From assembly GCA_018266055.1 (NCBI GenBank), contig JAFDYT010000002.1:17568-81567 (forward strand): a stretch of DNA of 64,000 bases, read 5' to 3'. The translations under genes were made by a program, and so were the position numbers. The notes under the pieces are model-generated. The model saw nothing but the letters and a program-made list of their open reading frames with translations. It made no database searches and was not told the origin of the DNA. The DNA comes from Bacteroidota bacterium (GTDB lineage Bacteria > Bacteroidota > Bacteroidia > Cytophagales > Cyclobacteriaceae). Below, in pieces: positions 26,327 to 35,412 of the stretch (positions within the stretch are counted from its first letter, which is position 1; every line of letters begins with the position of its first letter).

Positions 26327-27373
26327 ATGAAGTTATCCGAATTTAAGTTTGACCTCCCCAACAGTTTAATTGCCACCCACCCCGCTGAGAACAGAGACGA
26401 AGCCCGCATGATGGTGTTACACCGCAACACGGGAAAAATTGAGCATAAGATATTCAAAGACATCGTCAATTATTTTGACGAAGGCGATGTGATGGTAGCC
26501 AACGATACGCTGGTATTTCCGGCGCGTTTGTACGGCCGTAAGGAAAAGACCGGTGCAAAGATCGAGGTGTTTTTACTTCGTGAATTGAATGCCGAAATGC
26601 ACTTGTGGGACGTGCTGGTTGACCCAGCCCGTAAAATCCGTGTAGGCAACAAACTTTATTTCGGTGATGGAGACCTCGTAGCTGAGGTTATTGACAATAC
26701 TACCTCACGCGGACGTACCATTCGCTTCCTGTTTGACGGTGACTCTGCCGCTTTTGACAAAGTGGTAGAAACCTTAGGCGAAACGCCACTTCCCAAATAC
26801 ATCAAAAGAAAAGTTGAGGCGGCCGACAAAGAAAGATTTCAAACCATTTTCGCAAAAAATAAAGGAGCCGTTTCTGCCCCTACTGCCGGTATGCACTTTA
26901 CCCGTCAACTGGTGAAACGCCTGCAATTGAAGGGTGTGGACATGTCGTATGTAACGCTGCACATCGGGCTTGGCACCTTCCGGGCGGTCGATGTAGAAGA
27001 CCTTACCAAGCACAAAATGGATTCGGAGAATTACATCGTGGGAACCGATGTAGTAAACCGCGTGAATACCGCTCTGGATAACAAGAACCGCGTGTGCGCC
27101 ATCGGCACTACTGCCATGCGATCCCTGGAGTCGGCTGTATCGGCCAACAACAGATTGAAAGAACGCGAAGGCTGGACAGACCGGTTTATCTTCCCTCCAT
27201 ATGATTTTAAAATCTGCAGTGCGATGGTCACCAATTTTCAGCAACCTGAGTCAACCCTGTTGATGATGGCGGCGGCTTTTGGCGGATACGACCATGTGAT
27301 GAAAGCATATGAAGTGGCCAAAAAGGAAAAATACAAGTTCCTTACCTACGGCGACGCCCTGCTGATTATCTGA
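26327..27373 (+). CDS. queA: tRNA preQ1(34) S-adenosylmethionine ribosyltransferase-isomerase
   Basis: This 348-residue enzyme transfers and isomerises the ribose of SAM onto preQ1 in tRNA to make epoxyqueuosine. Family blocks are visible: LSEFKFDLP at the start, [42 protein letters not shown] and the late [11 protein letters not shown]. The frame has another ATG at 26297, but the promoter position and the family start favour 26327. No other queuosine genes are nearby. Confidence 0.95.
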   Translation: MKLSEFKFDLPNSLIATHPAENRDEARMMVLHRNTGKIEHKIFKDIVNYFDEGDVMVANDTLVFPARLYGRKEKTGAKIEVFLLRELNAEMHLWDVLVDPARKIRVGNKLYFGDGDLVAEVIDNTTSRGRTIRFLFDGDSAAFDKVVETLGETPLPKYIKRKVEAADKERFQTIFAKNKGAVSAPTAGMHFTRQLVKRLQLKGVDMSYVTLHIGLGTFRAVDVEDLTKHKMDSENYIVGTDVVNRVNTALDNKNRVCAIGTTAMRSLESAVSANNRLKEREGWTDRFIFPPYDFKICSAMVTNFQQPESTLLMMAAAFGGYDHVMKAYEVAKKEKYKFLTYGDALLII

Positions 27374-27458
27374 TTCTTTTTCTGAATTGCCGGATTTGTT
27401 TGATCTTTGATACGCATTGGATGATTCTATCCTTTGAGGAAAGATTAAACCGTGGCTT

Positions 27459-28814
27459 GTGATTAAATCTACACTTCTCGCTTTTTTTGTATTGGGCGTT
27501 GTGGCTGTTGGAGCGGCTCAAACGTACTCGTTCAAAAGCCATGATCCTTATCGGAATTCTGAAATACAACCAGAAGGCAACGGATTGTATTGCATGTTTC
27601 AGGTAAGCGTCAACAAAGCCCCTGTTACGGTTTTCAGAAAAGTTTTTCTTAATCAGGAATTACAGCCCATTGACTCCGTCGATTACGCTGTTGAGGGACA
27701 AGCTGTATTATTAACGTCGGGAGGCGATGAGCAATATGTTTTTCACGCCTTCTATTCCAAAACAAAACCGATTGATAAGATTCAATTTATTGTCTGCGAC
27801 AATGCCGGCAAAATTGTGTCCACGTTTTATAAAACGGCCAATGATTTCGCTCCTTTGTTTTCAAAATCGGTAAGCAAGGCAAAACAAATTCAACTGTCAT
27901 TTTTGCCAAACACCGGAAGCCCGGGAATGATGCTGGTACAGCCTTTTCTCATGAAAGGCTCCGTTCGCTATCCGGGAAAATTTTTCGCGATGAACAGCGA
28001 AGACGGAAAATTACTCTGGACTTCCAATGCGCTGTATTTTTCGCGCGTTCAGGTGACGGACAAGTTGATTATGGGATTATCTGCCGTAAGCCCAGGATAT
28101 TCTTACTTCCCAACCTATCAGGTTCAATTCATTGACAAAGCCGACGGATCGCTGCTTAAAACAACGCCCGTATCAAATCCATCCAAAGGGCATCGGGCTG
28201 TATCGGTCTTCGCAACCAACGGACAGGAGTTGATGCTTGGCGGAAGTGAATTTGAAACCAGCAATTCAAAGCACGGCAAATTTTTTATGACCATGCTTTC
28301 GCTGAACGGCGAAAAGATTTTTGACAAGGTGGATTCAGCAGAGCGGCTCTCCACACGCCGCATGCAGCTGATGGGAAGCTTGTTTGATCAAGACGGAAAT
28401 CTGGTATTGGTAGCCGAAGGATGGAAACCAGACGTGTCGCGGGCGGTGGCGGCCACGGCAGCCAGTGTATTATTCTCTGCGGCGTTTGGTACGTACACCA
28501 GAGTTTATGCCGGTGTGGATCACAAAATCGACAATGTAATTTTTGCGACGATGTCGCCGATGGATGGTAAGCTCGTCAATTTCAAAAGTTTTCCTGTTGG
28601 GCCTTGGCTTAGTTTTGGTAGGTTGCTTACCGAAGGGAGTCATGCAGTCCTTGCCGTCAACCGGGATGTGTTGATGTATGATGTAAACTCACCGAATACA
28701 CCACCTTCTATTTTAACCGTTGTGAACTACAACGAAAATTTGATTCTTACTTCATTTGGTCCGATTGTCGCCCGGTGGTCAAACTCCAAAATCACGCTTA
28801 AAAAAATTCGATGA
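27459..28814 (+). CDS. secreted hypothetical protein
   Basis: This 451-residue protein starts at GTG and has a signal peptide (about 1-20, ending GAAQ). The mature part is beta-rich with several sheet-like segments and short blocks (EDGKLLWTSNALYFSR, ADGSLLKTTP) that suggest a PQQ- or propeller-like repeat fold. I do not recognise the family. Its stop overlaps the ispD start by four bases (ATGA), so the two are translationally coupled although no functional link is evident. Confidence 0.7.
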   Translation: MIKSTLLAFFVLGVVAVGAAQTYSFKSHDPYRNSEIQPEGNGLYCMFQVSVNKAPVTVFRKVFLNQELQPIDSVDYAVEGQAVLLTSGGDEQYVFHAFYSKTKPIDKIQFIVCDNAGKIVSTFYKTANDFAPLFSKSVSKAKQIQLSFLPNTGSPGMMLVQPFLMKGSVRYPGKFFAMNSEDGKLLWTSNALYFSRVQVTDKLIMGLSAVSPGYSYFPTYQVQFIDKADGSLLKTTPVSNPSKGHRAVSVFATNGQELMLGGSEFETSNSKHGKFFMTMLSLNGEKIFDKVDSAERLSTRRMQLMGSLFDQDGNLVLVAEGWKPDVSRAVAATAASVLFSAAFGTYTRVYAGVDHKIDNVIFATMSPMDGKLVNFKSFPVGPWLSFGRLLTEGSHAVLAVNRDVLMYDVNSPNTPPSILTVVNYNENLILTSFGPIVARWSNSKITLKKIR

Positions 28815-29479
28815 AAGAATACGCGCTGATTGTAGCCGGAGGAAAAGGAACTCGTATTAAAAGCGCTTTGCCAAAGCAGTTTATCGAACTGTGCGGTAAG
28901 CCGATTCTCCTTCATACCATTGAAGCCTTTTTGCGCTATTCTCCTGCGCTTACCATCGTGCTTGTGCTACCCGAAGAAGACGTCAGTATTTGGGAAACGA
29001 TTTGTAAGAAATTTGATGTCAAGACCCCTATCATTTTGCAACACGGCGGAGAGACTCGCTTTCAGTCGGTAAAAAATGGACTGGACAAAATTGGAGGCGA
29101 AGGTATAGTGGCGATTCATGATGGAGTGCGGCCACTGGTGAGCGCCGACCTGATCGGGGCGTCGTTCCGGCTGGCGGCGGTGCATGGATCGGCGGTGGCG
29201 GCGGTGCGATTGAAGGAATCGATTCGCATGACGGACCAGGACAACACGAAGGCTATGGATCGCTCGCGCTTTAGGCTGATACAAACGCCGCAGACGTTCG
29301 ATGTATCGTTAATCAAGAAAGCATACCAGATCAAAGAAGATGTGAGCCTGACCGACGACGCCAGCGTGGCAGAAAAATCGGGGCACGTGATTTCCCTTTT
29401 TGAAGGGAGCTATGAAAACATCAAAATCACTACGCCGGAAGATTTGATTGTGGCAGAAGCGCTCATGAAATCGAGGTGA
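28811..29479 (+). CDS. ispD: 2-C-methyl-D-erythritol 4-phosphate cytidylyltransferase
   Basis: This 222-residue enzyme attaches CMP to methylerythritol phosphate in the MEP isoprenoid pathway. It has the nucleotide-binding AGGKGTR (about 9-15) with ALPKQF, the IHDGVRPLV motif near residue 100, a RFRLIQTPQTF block, and TDDASVAE and NIKITTPEDL at the C-terminus. Length is typical. Other MEP genes are not in the window. Confidence 0.95.
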   Translation: MKEYALIVAGGKGTRIKSALPKQFIELCGKPILLHTIEAFLRYSPALTIVLVLPEEDVSIWETICKKFDVKTPIILQHGGETRFQSVKNGLDKIGGEGIVAIHDGVRPLVSADLIGASFRLAAVHGSAVAAVRLKESIRMTDQDNTKAMDRSRFRLIQTPQTFDVSLIKKAYQIKEDVSLTDDASVAEKSGHVISLFEGSYENIKITTPEDLIVAEALMKSR

Positions 29480-29495
29480 ATTTGGTAAAGCCGAT

Positions 29496-29575
29496 GCGGC
29501 AGGGATAGCAGCGGAAAGCCCGAAGCGGGCTGCGTGCGCGTAGCCGGACTTGTAGCGGATAGCCCGGCTGCCGCC
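29496..29575 (+). repeat. dispersed palindromic repeat, copy 1
   Basis: GCGGCAG (29496-29502) pairs with CTGCCGC (29568-29574). Inside are GGGATAGCAGCGGAAAGCCCG and a later GCCGGACTTGTAGCGGATA. An inverted, diverged copy lies at 44347-44420. This wording resembles an intergenic repeat I associate with many Bacteroidota genomes. It sits right after ispD. Confidence 0.65.
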
Positions 29576-29580
29576 AAAAT

Positions 29581-29604
29581 AAAAAAGGGCAGTTGCCCGC
29601 CCTT
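29581..29604 (-). terminator. terminator of the DUF2795 gene
   Basis: Read on the minus strand, AAGGGC pairs with GCCCTT around an eight-base loop and is followed by TTTT. It lies 34 bases beyond the stop of the DUF2795 gene. Confidence 0.7.
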
Positions 29605-29637
29605 AGTCACATCAGTCATCCTGATTTTAATCTTATT

Positions 29638-29859
29638 CTAATATTCGTCTTCGTTGAAGAAGAAGTCCTCCTTAGTCGGATAGTCTGGCCAAATCTCTTC
29701 GATGCTTTCGTAGGGCTGTCCGTCGTCTTCCAGCTCTTGAAGGTTTTCCACCACTTCCAACGGTGCACCCGATCGGATAGAGAAGTCGATCAGTTCATCT
29801 TTTGTAGCCGGCCAAGGCGCATCTTCCAGGTAGGAAGCTAGTTCCAATGTCCAATACAT
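29638..29859 (-). CDS. DUF2795 family small acidic protein
   Basis: This 73-residue acidic protein contains ELIDFSIRSGAPLEVVENLQ, the core of the DUF2795 family, followed by an ELED..ESIEEIWPDYP tail. These proteins are very conserved in Bacteroidota and of unknown function. The gene is complete, with an exact promoter upstream and a terminator downstream, so it is a single-gene transcription unit. Confidence 0.88.
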   Translation of the reverse strand: MYWTLELASYLEDAPWPATKDELIDFSIRSGAPLEVVENLQELEDDGQPYESIEEIWPDYPTKEDFFFNEDEY

Positions 29860-29879
29860 AGTACCCTTTTAATTTTGCG

Positions 29880-29909
29880 CAAAAATAAGATTAATTAACC
29901 CATAGTCAA
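29880..29909 (-). promoter_or_regulatory. promoter of the DUF2795 gene
   Basis: On the minus strand TTG (29909-29907), 19 bases, then TATTTTTG (29887-29880) match the Bacteroidota promoter exactly. The ATG follows 20 bases later. Confidence 0.75.
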
Positions 29910-30037
29910 TAGGCAGGTGTGCATAGTTAATTTTTAAATAAAGTAACCGCCGAGGGCGGCGAATGGCCGTCACTTATTTTGTGGACTATTGCTTTAAAAA
30001 AGCAATATTTGTCGGCTCAAACGATTGACAAAACTCC

Positions 30038-31720
30038 ATGGCTGACGAAAAAATAATTTTCTCGATGACGGGCGTAAACAAGATTTACCCGCCTCAAAAA
30101 CAAGTTCTCAAAAACATTTACCTCTCGTTCTTTTACGGTGCCAAAATTGGCGTGCTGGGTCTCAATGGCTCGGGAAAATCGTCACTGCTACGCATTATTG
30201 CCGGAATTGACAAAGAATTTCAGGGCGAGGTGGTATCTGATCTGGGGTACTCCGTGGGCCTTTTGGAACAAGAACCGCAGCTCGACAAAGGCAAAACGGT
30301 GAAAGAAATAGTAGAAGAAGGAGTGCAAGAAACGGTTGCGCTGCTGAAAGAATTTGAAGCCATCAACGAGAAGTTTGCAGACCCTGAGGTACTTGAAGAT
30401 CCTGACAAAATGGATAAGCTCATTGCCCGTCAGGGGGAAGTGCAGGAAAAACTCGACGCCATCGGCGCGTGGGAACTTGACCACAAACTGGAGCGCGCCA
30501 TGGACGCCTTGCGATGCCCACCCGCGGATTCAAAAGTGGATAATCTATCAGGTGGTGAAAAAAGAAGAGTGGCCCTATGCCGGCTTTTGCTGCAAGAGCC
30601 TGATGTACTGCTGCTTGACGAACCTACCAACCACCTTGATGCCGAGTCGGTACTGTGGCTGGAGGAACACTTGCGTCAATACAAAGGCACGATCATCGCC
30701 GTGACGCACGACCGCTATTTTCTTGACAATGTTGCCGGGTGGATTCTGGAGCTGGACCGTGGCGAAGGCATTCCCTGGAAAGGAAATTATTCGAGCTGGC
30801 TCGAACAAAAACAAAAACGCCTGATGCAGGAAGAGAAAACCGAAAGCAAACGGCAGAAGGCATTGGAGCGTGAATTGGAATGGGTGCGCATGAACCCGAA
30901 AGGCAGACAGGCCAAAGGCAAAGCACGCTTGAATGCGTATGAAAAACTGATCGGCGCCGAAGGCCGCGAAAAAGAAGAGAAACTCGAACTCTACATTCCG
31001 CCAGGCCCTCGCCTTGGTAATAAGGTAATTGAGGCTACTGGTGTGGCGAAAGGCTACGGCGACAAGCTGCTTTACGAAAACCTGACGTTCTCACTCCCGC
31101 CCGCAGGCATTGTAGGAATCATAGGTCCTAACGGCGCAGGAAAAACCACGCTGTTCAAAATGATCATTGGTAAAGAAAAACCGGATGCCGGATCATTTAG
31201 CGTAGGCGAAACTGTAAAAATCGCGTATGTGGATCAGGAGCATGACGACCTGAAACCAGAAGATACCGTGTATCAGGCCATCACCGGTGGAAATGATTTG
31301 ATGATGGTGGGTGGCAAAGAGATCAACTCGCGCGCCTACGTGAGCAAATTCAACTTCAGCGGTACCGATCAACAGAAAAAAGTAAAGGAACTGTCGGGTG
31401 GTATGCGCAACCGCGCCCACCTGGCCATCGCTCTTAAGCAAGGCGGCAACTTATTGTTGCTCGATGAGCCCACCAACGATCTTGATGTGAATACGCTGCG
31501 AGCGCTGGAAGAAGCGCTGGAAAATTTTGGAGGCTGCGCCGTGATTATCTCGCACGACCGTTGGTTCCTTGACCGTGTGTGCACGCATATTCTCGCCTTT
31601 GAAGGCGACTCGCAAGTATATTGGTTTGAAGGGACGTTCAGCGAATACGAAGAAAACCGCAAGAAGCGCCTAGGCGACGATCAGCCGCACCGGATCAAGT
31701 ATAAGAAACTGGTAAAATAG
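30038..31720 (+). CDS. ettA: energy-dependent translational throttle protein EttA
   Basis: This 560-residue ABC-F protein binds the ribosomal E site and couples translation to ATP level. Two ABC domains are seen: Walker A GLNGSGKSS at residues 41-49 with signature LSGGEKRR, and GPNGAGKTT at about 363-371 with signature LSGGMRNR. LLLDEPTNHLD is the first Walker B and LLLDEPTNDLD the second. The charged inter-domain linker lies at about 250-320. No membrane segment is present, as expected for ABC-F. Confidence 0.95.
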   Translation: MADEKIIFSMTGVNKIYPPQKQVLKNIYLSFFYGAKIGVLGLNGSGKSSLLRIIAGIDKEFQGEVVSDLGYSVGLLEQEPQLDKGKTVKEIVEEGVQETVALLKEFEAINEKFADPEVLEDPDKMDKLIARQGEVQEKLDAIGAWELDHKLERAMDALRCPPADSKVDNLSGGEKRRVALCRLLLQEPDVLLLDEPTNHLDAESVLWLEEHLRQYKGTIIAVTHDRYFLDNVAGWILELDRGEGIPWKGNYSSWLEQKQKRLMQEEKTESKRQKALERELEWVRMNPKGRQAKGKARLNAYEKLIGAEGREKEEKLELYIPPGPRLGNKVIEATGVAKGYGDKLLYENLTFSLPPAGIVGIIGPNGAGKTTLFKMIIGKEKPDAGSFSVGETVKIAYVDQEHDDLKPEDTVYQAITGGNDLMMVGGKEINSRAYVSKFNFSGTDQQKKVKELSGGMRNRAHLAIALKQGGNLLLLDEPTNDLDVNTLRALEEALENFGGCAVIISHDRWFLDRVCTHILAFEGDSQVYWFEGTFSEYEENRKKRLGDDQPHRIKYKKLVK

Positions 31721-31729
31721 ACTGTATAA

Positions 31730-31815
31730 ATTAGACGTAAGACATAAGTAGCAAGACATAGGACGTAAGACGCAACTAGTCAAGTCAAGTCTTGTGTCTT
31801 ATGTCTTGAGTCTTA
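31730..31815. repeat. short direct and inverted repeats after ettA
   Basis: Repeated words GACGTAAGAC, AAGACATA and their complements fill the gap. AAGACATAAG (31739-31748) pairs with CTTATGTCTT (31798-31807), giving a long imperfect hairpin. It may act as the ettA terminator or be a repetitive intergenic element. Confidence 0.5.
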
Positions 31816-31836
31816 TGCCAAACATCTGAACACAAC

Positions 31837-32205
31837 ATGAAATCACTTTACACCATCATTCTTCTCGTGCTTTCCAACACGTTCATGACGTTTGCGTGGT
31901 ACGGGCATTTGAAGTTTAAAGAGATGAGCTGGAGCCAGAACCTGGGGCTGGTCAGCATCATTGTAATCAGCTGGGGAATTGCCTTGTTTGAATACGCCCT
32001 GCAAGTGCCTGCTAATCGGATTGGCTTTAAAGAAAACGGCGGACCATTTTCGCTGGTGGAGTTGAAAGTAATTCAGGAAGTGATCACGCTTTCCGTGTTT
32101 GTGATTTTCTCCGTTATATTTTTCAAGAACGAAGCTTTGCGGCTCAATCACTTCATCGGCTTTTTCTTTCTGATTCTGGCCGTGTATTTTATTTTTAAGA
32201 AATAG
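31837..32205 (+). CDS. DUF486/DMT-family small membrane protein
   Basis: This 122-residue protein has four membrane helices and the DUF486 features: FMTFAWYGHLK near the N-terminus, ISWGIALFEYALQVPANRIG in the middle and a final hydrophobic helix ending in FIFKK. The family is related to small drug/metabolite transporters; its substrate is unknown. It is a complete single gene. Confidence 0.85.
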   Translation: MKSLYTIILLVLSNTFMTFAWYGHLKFKEMSWSQNLGLVSIIVISWGIALFEYALQVPANRIGFKENGGPFSLVELKVIQEVITLSVFVIFSVIFFKNEALRLNHFIGFFFLILAVYFIFKK

Positions 32206-32236
32206 AACGGCCTCGCCGCGTGAAGCAAATCACCGA

Positions 32237-33181
32237 TCACTTTTTCTTGCTAGGAAGAAAATTCTTACGACGCTCCAGCACCGTTTCTAATCCTTTCGAA
32301 CTAAAGTAAATTCCGTTTTGATGTGTGGAGTTCAGCGCCCAGTCGTTGGTGCGTTTCCAACCCTGAATCGTCGAGAGCACTCCCGCCGATCCGCTCAGTT
32401 GAATGGACAACGATGCCTCACCGGAAGGGGAAAAATCATCGGCGAAGGCAGTTGCATTTTTGAATTCCAGTTGAGCCAGATAGGCCTTCACTTTCGTGGA
32501 ATCGGCTTCGCTGTTGCCCAGCCACCATTTTTTGTCGCGTTTCTCTAACACGAAACCCGAATCGGCCGGATAAACAAAGGACACTTTGGTAATCTGATTT
32601 TGCTTCACGCGAAGAAAAGCCTTGTCGCGCCAGTCGTTGTAGGGTTTATTGAATATGGATTCAAGGAACCCATCTACCGAATACACTTCGTCTTCGGCGC
32701 TCAAGCGCACGTAAGTGAACACACCGCCGCGGCCATAGGGTGGCTGCCCTTGTTGGTTAAACCCAATTCTTCCGATGCGCACATCGGCCAGTACGTCATT
32801 TCCTTTCATGAATTTTACTCGTGTGCTGGTGTCGGCCACATTGAATTCTTTCCACTTTGTTTTTTTTCGCGAGATCAAGTTTATAGGCTTCATGTGAATG
32901 AAATAACTCATCGCGGTCATCGCGCCGCCTTGCTCCACGACGGCGCTGCGATTGCCCATCTTCACATTCCATTTTTTTCCTTCGCGCACCAGCGTGATCT
33001 CCTGATTCTTTTCGGCGCTGGGATAAATTTTTATTTCGGTTACCGCTGCCGTGTCGATCGCTACTAATTCTTTCCGTGCATTGCCATCGCGCGAAGACGC
33101 ACGAAATAAACGCGACAACACAAATACAGCGGCTAGCGCCACCAGCACGATCAATAGTATTTTGTTATTAAGCTTCTTCAT
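32237..33181 (-). CDS. DUF4340 domain protein linked to the Gld ABC transporter
   Basis: This 314-residue protein has one N-terminal membrane helix (about 8-26) and a periplasmic DUF4340-type beta-rich domain. ATG 33181 is preferred over a GTG at 33190, and either start overlaps the gldG stop region, so the gene is coupled to gldG. DUF4340 proteins commonly follow GldG-like genes, which suggests an accessory role in the same complex; that role is inference. Confidence 0.8.
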   Translation of the reverse strand: MKKLNNKILLIVLVALAAVFVLSRLFRASSRDGNARKELVAIDTAAVTEIKIYPSAEKNQEITLVREGKKWNVKMGNRSAVVEQGGAMTAMSYFIHMKPINLISRKKTKWKEFNVADTSTRVKFMKGNDVLADVRIGRIGFNQQGQPPYGRGGVFTYVRLSAEDEVYSVDGFLESIFNKPYNDWRDKAFLRVKQNQITKVSFVYPADSGFVLEKRDKKWWLGNSEADSTKVKAYLAQLEFKNATAFADDFSPSGEASLSIQLSGSAGVLSTIQGWKRTNDWALNSTHQNGIYFSSKGLETVLERRKNFLPSKKK

Positions 33182-34685
33182 AGTTTTCACTCATCCACTT
33201 GTAACGTTTCATTTTATTGCGTTGCATGCGATACACTCCATAGCCGATGGCTAAAAGAACAGGCAACAAGAAGTTGATATACTTGAGAAGTGTTTTGGTA
33301 GAATCTTCCAGTTGGCGAATGGGCCGCGCCGTAGCGCCTTTGGTACGGAGTGCAATAAGCCCGGTATCGTCGGATAGCCAGTCGATGGAATTGACGAGTA
33401 GGCTCACGTTATCTTGCTGTAATCGTTGGGCGCGCTCGCCCGGGCCGTTGATCGGGAAGTCGCCGTCAGCGATGACAATCATTTTCCCATTGGGGTTGCC
33501 GGCCATTTTTCCTTCGAGTGCTGCAGCCACTACTAAATTTCGCGCCGGCAAGTCGGCCTCTGTCCACTGCTTTTGAATATCAAAATACTGAGGTGCTTTA
33601 AGTGCATTCGATTTTTCAGAGGTGTATGCCATCGGGAAATAGCGCACCGAAGTATCGCCTACAAAGTTGATCGTGCTGGCAAATTTCATCACGACCGACT
33701 CAAGTCCTTTGGCTGCAGGATGGCTGGAGAAACTGGAAATGATCGGCAGGTAAGGAAACGAAATTTGCTGCTGCAACATTCCAAAACCCATCTGCTGTTG
33801 TACCGTCACCGAGCCGCACTTGGCATCGATCACAAAATTATCCTCTACTTCTATTCCCTTATTTTTCAACCAGGCTTCCAGACCCGTGGTTATGGCCGAG
33901 CCGGTGGAGTTCTGCAGGTTCCCTTCAACACGGTTGATCGCCACAAAAATTCGCCCGCCACGCTGAATGAAGTTTTCAATCTTTTGAAAATGCGAAGCCG
34001 GTATGCTGTCGGTGGGCCTTACAATCGCCAGTGTCTTTACTCCTTGCGGAATGTCGGTGGTGTCAGAAAGTTTTACCTCCTGCACCGTGTACAATATTTC
34101 AAGCTCTTCCCTGGCCTGCACCATTTCGCTGATGGAGGGTTCGCCATGGCCCTGCAAAAAACCGATTACGGGTTTCTCCTTTACAGAAAGTTTTTTGATG
34201 GCCGTGGAGAGCGCATACTCCATGGCCGCACCAGGTTGAATTACTGGGATTACTTCTTGTTTGCCTCCGTAGCTGAGCTGCGCACCGAGAAATGCTTTTT
34301 GTTGTTTCACCTGATCTTTCTCGCGCACATTGATCATCACGGGCTGAATGCCGGCGCGCGTGGCCTCCTCTTCGGTGGTTTCTTTTTCACCAGGATTAAT
34401 GAACTCGAACACCACTTTGCCATCAGAGCGATTCGCATATTCGACTAACATCTCCTGAAACTCACGTCGTGTACTGGCAATTCCCGGAGGGAGATTGGCT
34501 GAAAAATACGCTTTCACGGTAACAGGATCTTCAAGGTCGTCTAGAATGTCGCGGGTAGATTTGCTGAGGGTGTACTCGTGGTCTTCGGTGAAGTCGAGAC
34601 GAAGGTGAAACTCATTGCTCACCAGGTTAAGCGCAATGATAATCAGAATGACTAGGCCTGTGCTGATGTATAATTTCTTCGACAT
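33168..34685 (-). CDS. gldG: GldG-like ABC-associated periplasmic protein
   Basis: This 505-residue protein has an N-terminal helix (about 7-24), a large periplasmic ABC_transp_aux domain (GldG/IflA type; FTEDHEYTLSKSTRDIL near residues 33-49) and a C-terminal helix (about 470-488). It would join GldA and GldF in the ABC transporter needed for gliding in Flavobacterium. It lies three bases downstream of gldF on the same strand. Confidence 0.85.
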   Translation of the reverse strand: MSKKLYISTGLVILIIIALNLVSNEFHLRLDFTEDHEYTLSKSTRDILDDLEDPVTVKAYFSANLPPGIASTRREFQEMLVEYANRSDGKVVFEFINPGEKETTEEEATRAGIQPVMINVREKDQVKQQKAFLGAQLSYGGKQEVIPVIQPGAAMEYALSTAIKKLSVKEKPVIGFLQGHGEPSISEMVQAREELEILYTVQEVKLSDTTDIPQGVKTLAIVRPTDSIPASHFQKIENFIQRGGRIFVAINRVEGNLQNSTGSAITTGLEAWLKNKGIEVEDNFVIDAKCGSVTVQQQMGFGMLQQQISFPYLPIISSFSSHPAAKGLESVVMKFASTINFVGDTSVRYFPMAYTSEKSNALKAPQYFDIQKQWTEADLPARNLVVAAALEGKMAGNPNGKMIVIADGDFPINGPGERAQRLQQDNVSLLVNSIDWLSDDTGLIALRTKGATARPIRQLEDSTKTLLKYINFLLPVLLAIGYGVYRMQRNKMKRYKWMSENYEEA

Positions 34686-34688
34686 AAA

Positions 34689-35411
34689 TCAGTTAAGGTT
34701 TCGTTTGGTCAATGACAATTCGGATAAGATCAGGCCGATGGCGGTGATCGAAAAGAAGTACAGCAAGTCGCGCGTGTCAACCACTCCGCGCGAGATACTT
34801 TCAAAGTGATCAGACAAACTAAGCGTGGTAAAAAACTGCCCCGCGAATCCGGTGAGGTTGTTGCCGATCACACCGAAGATGATGTGAAAGAACAAGCCGA
34901 TAAACAGCGACGACAAAAAGGCCACGATCTGATTGTTAGTCACACTGCTGGCATACAAGCCGATGCTCACGTACGACGCACTCATCAGCATCAGGCCAAG
35001 ATACCCGCACGCAATCTCACCCTGATCGATGTTGCCGAGGTTGGCCAAGGTGATCACGTATGGCAAAGTGAACAACAGAGCAATGACAATCAGGCCGAGC
35101 GCGGCGAGAAATTTACCGACTACGACCTGTCGGTCAGACACGGGTTTGGTCAGCAGCCACTCGATGGTGCCGGTTTTTCTTTCTTCGGCCAACAGCCGCA
35201 TGGTGAGCGCCGGCGCAAAAAAGAAAAGCGTCCAGAAGGCGATACCAAAAAATCCATGTAACGATGCTTCGCCGGTCAGGAAAACATCGGAGCCAAACAT
35301 CCATGTAAAAAATCCGCTGAAGCCTAAAAACAAGGTCAGTAAAATGTACGCGATAAGCGAATCAAAAAAAGATTGCAGCTCGCGGGAGGCGATAATCCAA
35401 ACGGCGCGCAT
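34689..35411 (-). CDS. gldF: GldF-like ABC-2 permease
   Basis: This 240-residue membrane protein has six helices. It starts with VWIIASRELQSFFDSLIAY, and the LLAEERKTGTIEWLLTKPVSDRQVV-type coupling segment near residue 75 is typical of GldF/NosY-like ABC-2 permeases. It follows gldA by a single base and precedes gldG by three bases, giving a tight operon. Confidence 0.87.
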   Translation of the reverse strand: MRAVWIIASRELQSFFDSLIAYILLTLFLGFSGFFTWMFGSDVFLTGEASLHGFFGIAFWTLFFFAPALTMRLLAEERKTGTIEWLLTKPVSDRQVVVGKFLAALGLIVIALLFTLPYVITLANLGNIDQGEIACGYLGLMLMSASYVSIGLYASSVTNNQIVAFLSSLFIGLFFHIIFGVIGNNLTGFAGQFFTTLSLSDHFESISRGVVDTRDLLYFFSITAIGLILSELSLTKRNLN

Positions 35412-35412
35412 A

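Noticed and set aside
33573-34448. 291-codon plus-strand frame opposite gldG
   Set aside because: The composition (many His, Phe, Arg) is that of a shadow frame, and gldG on the other strand is clear.
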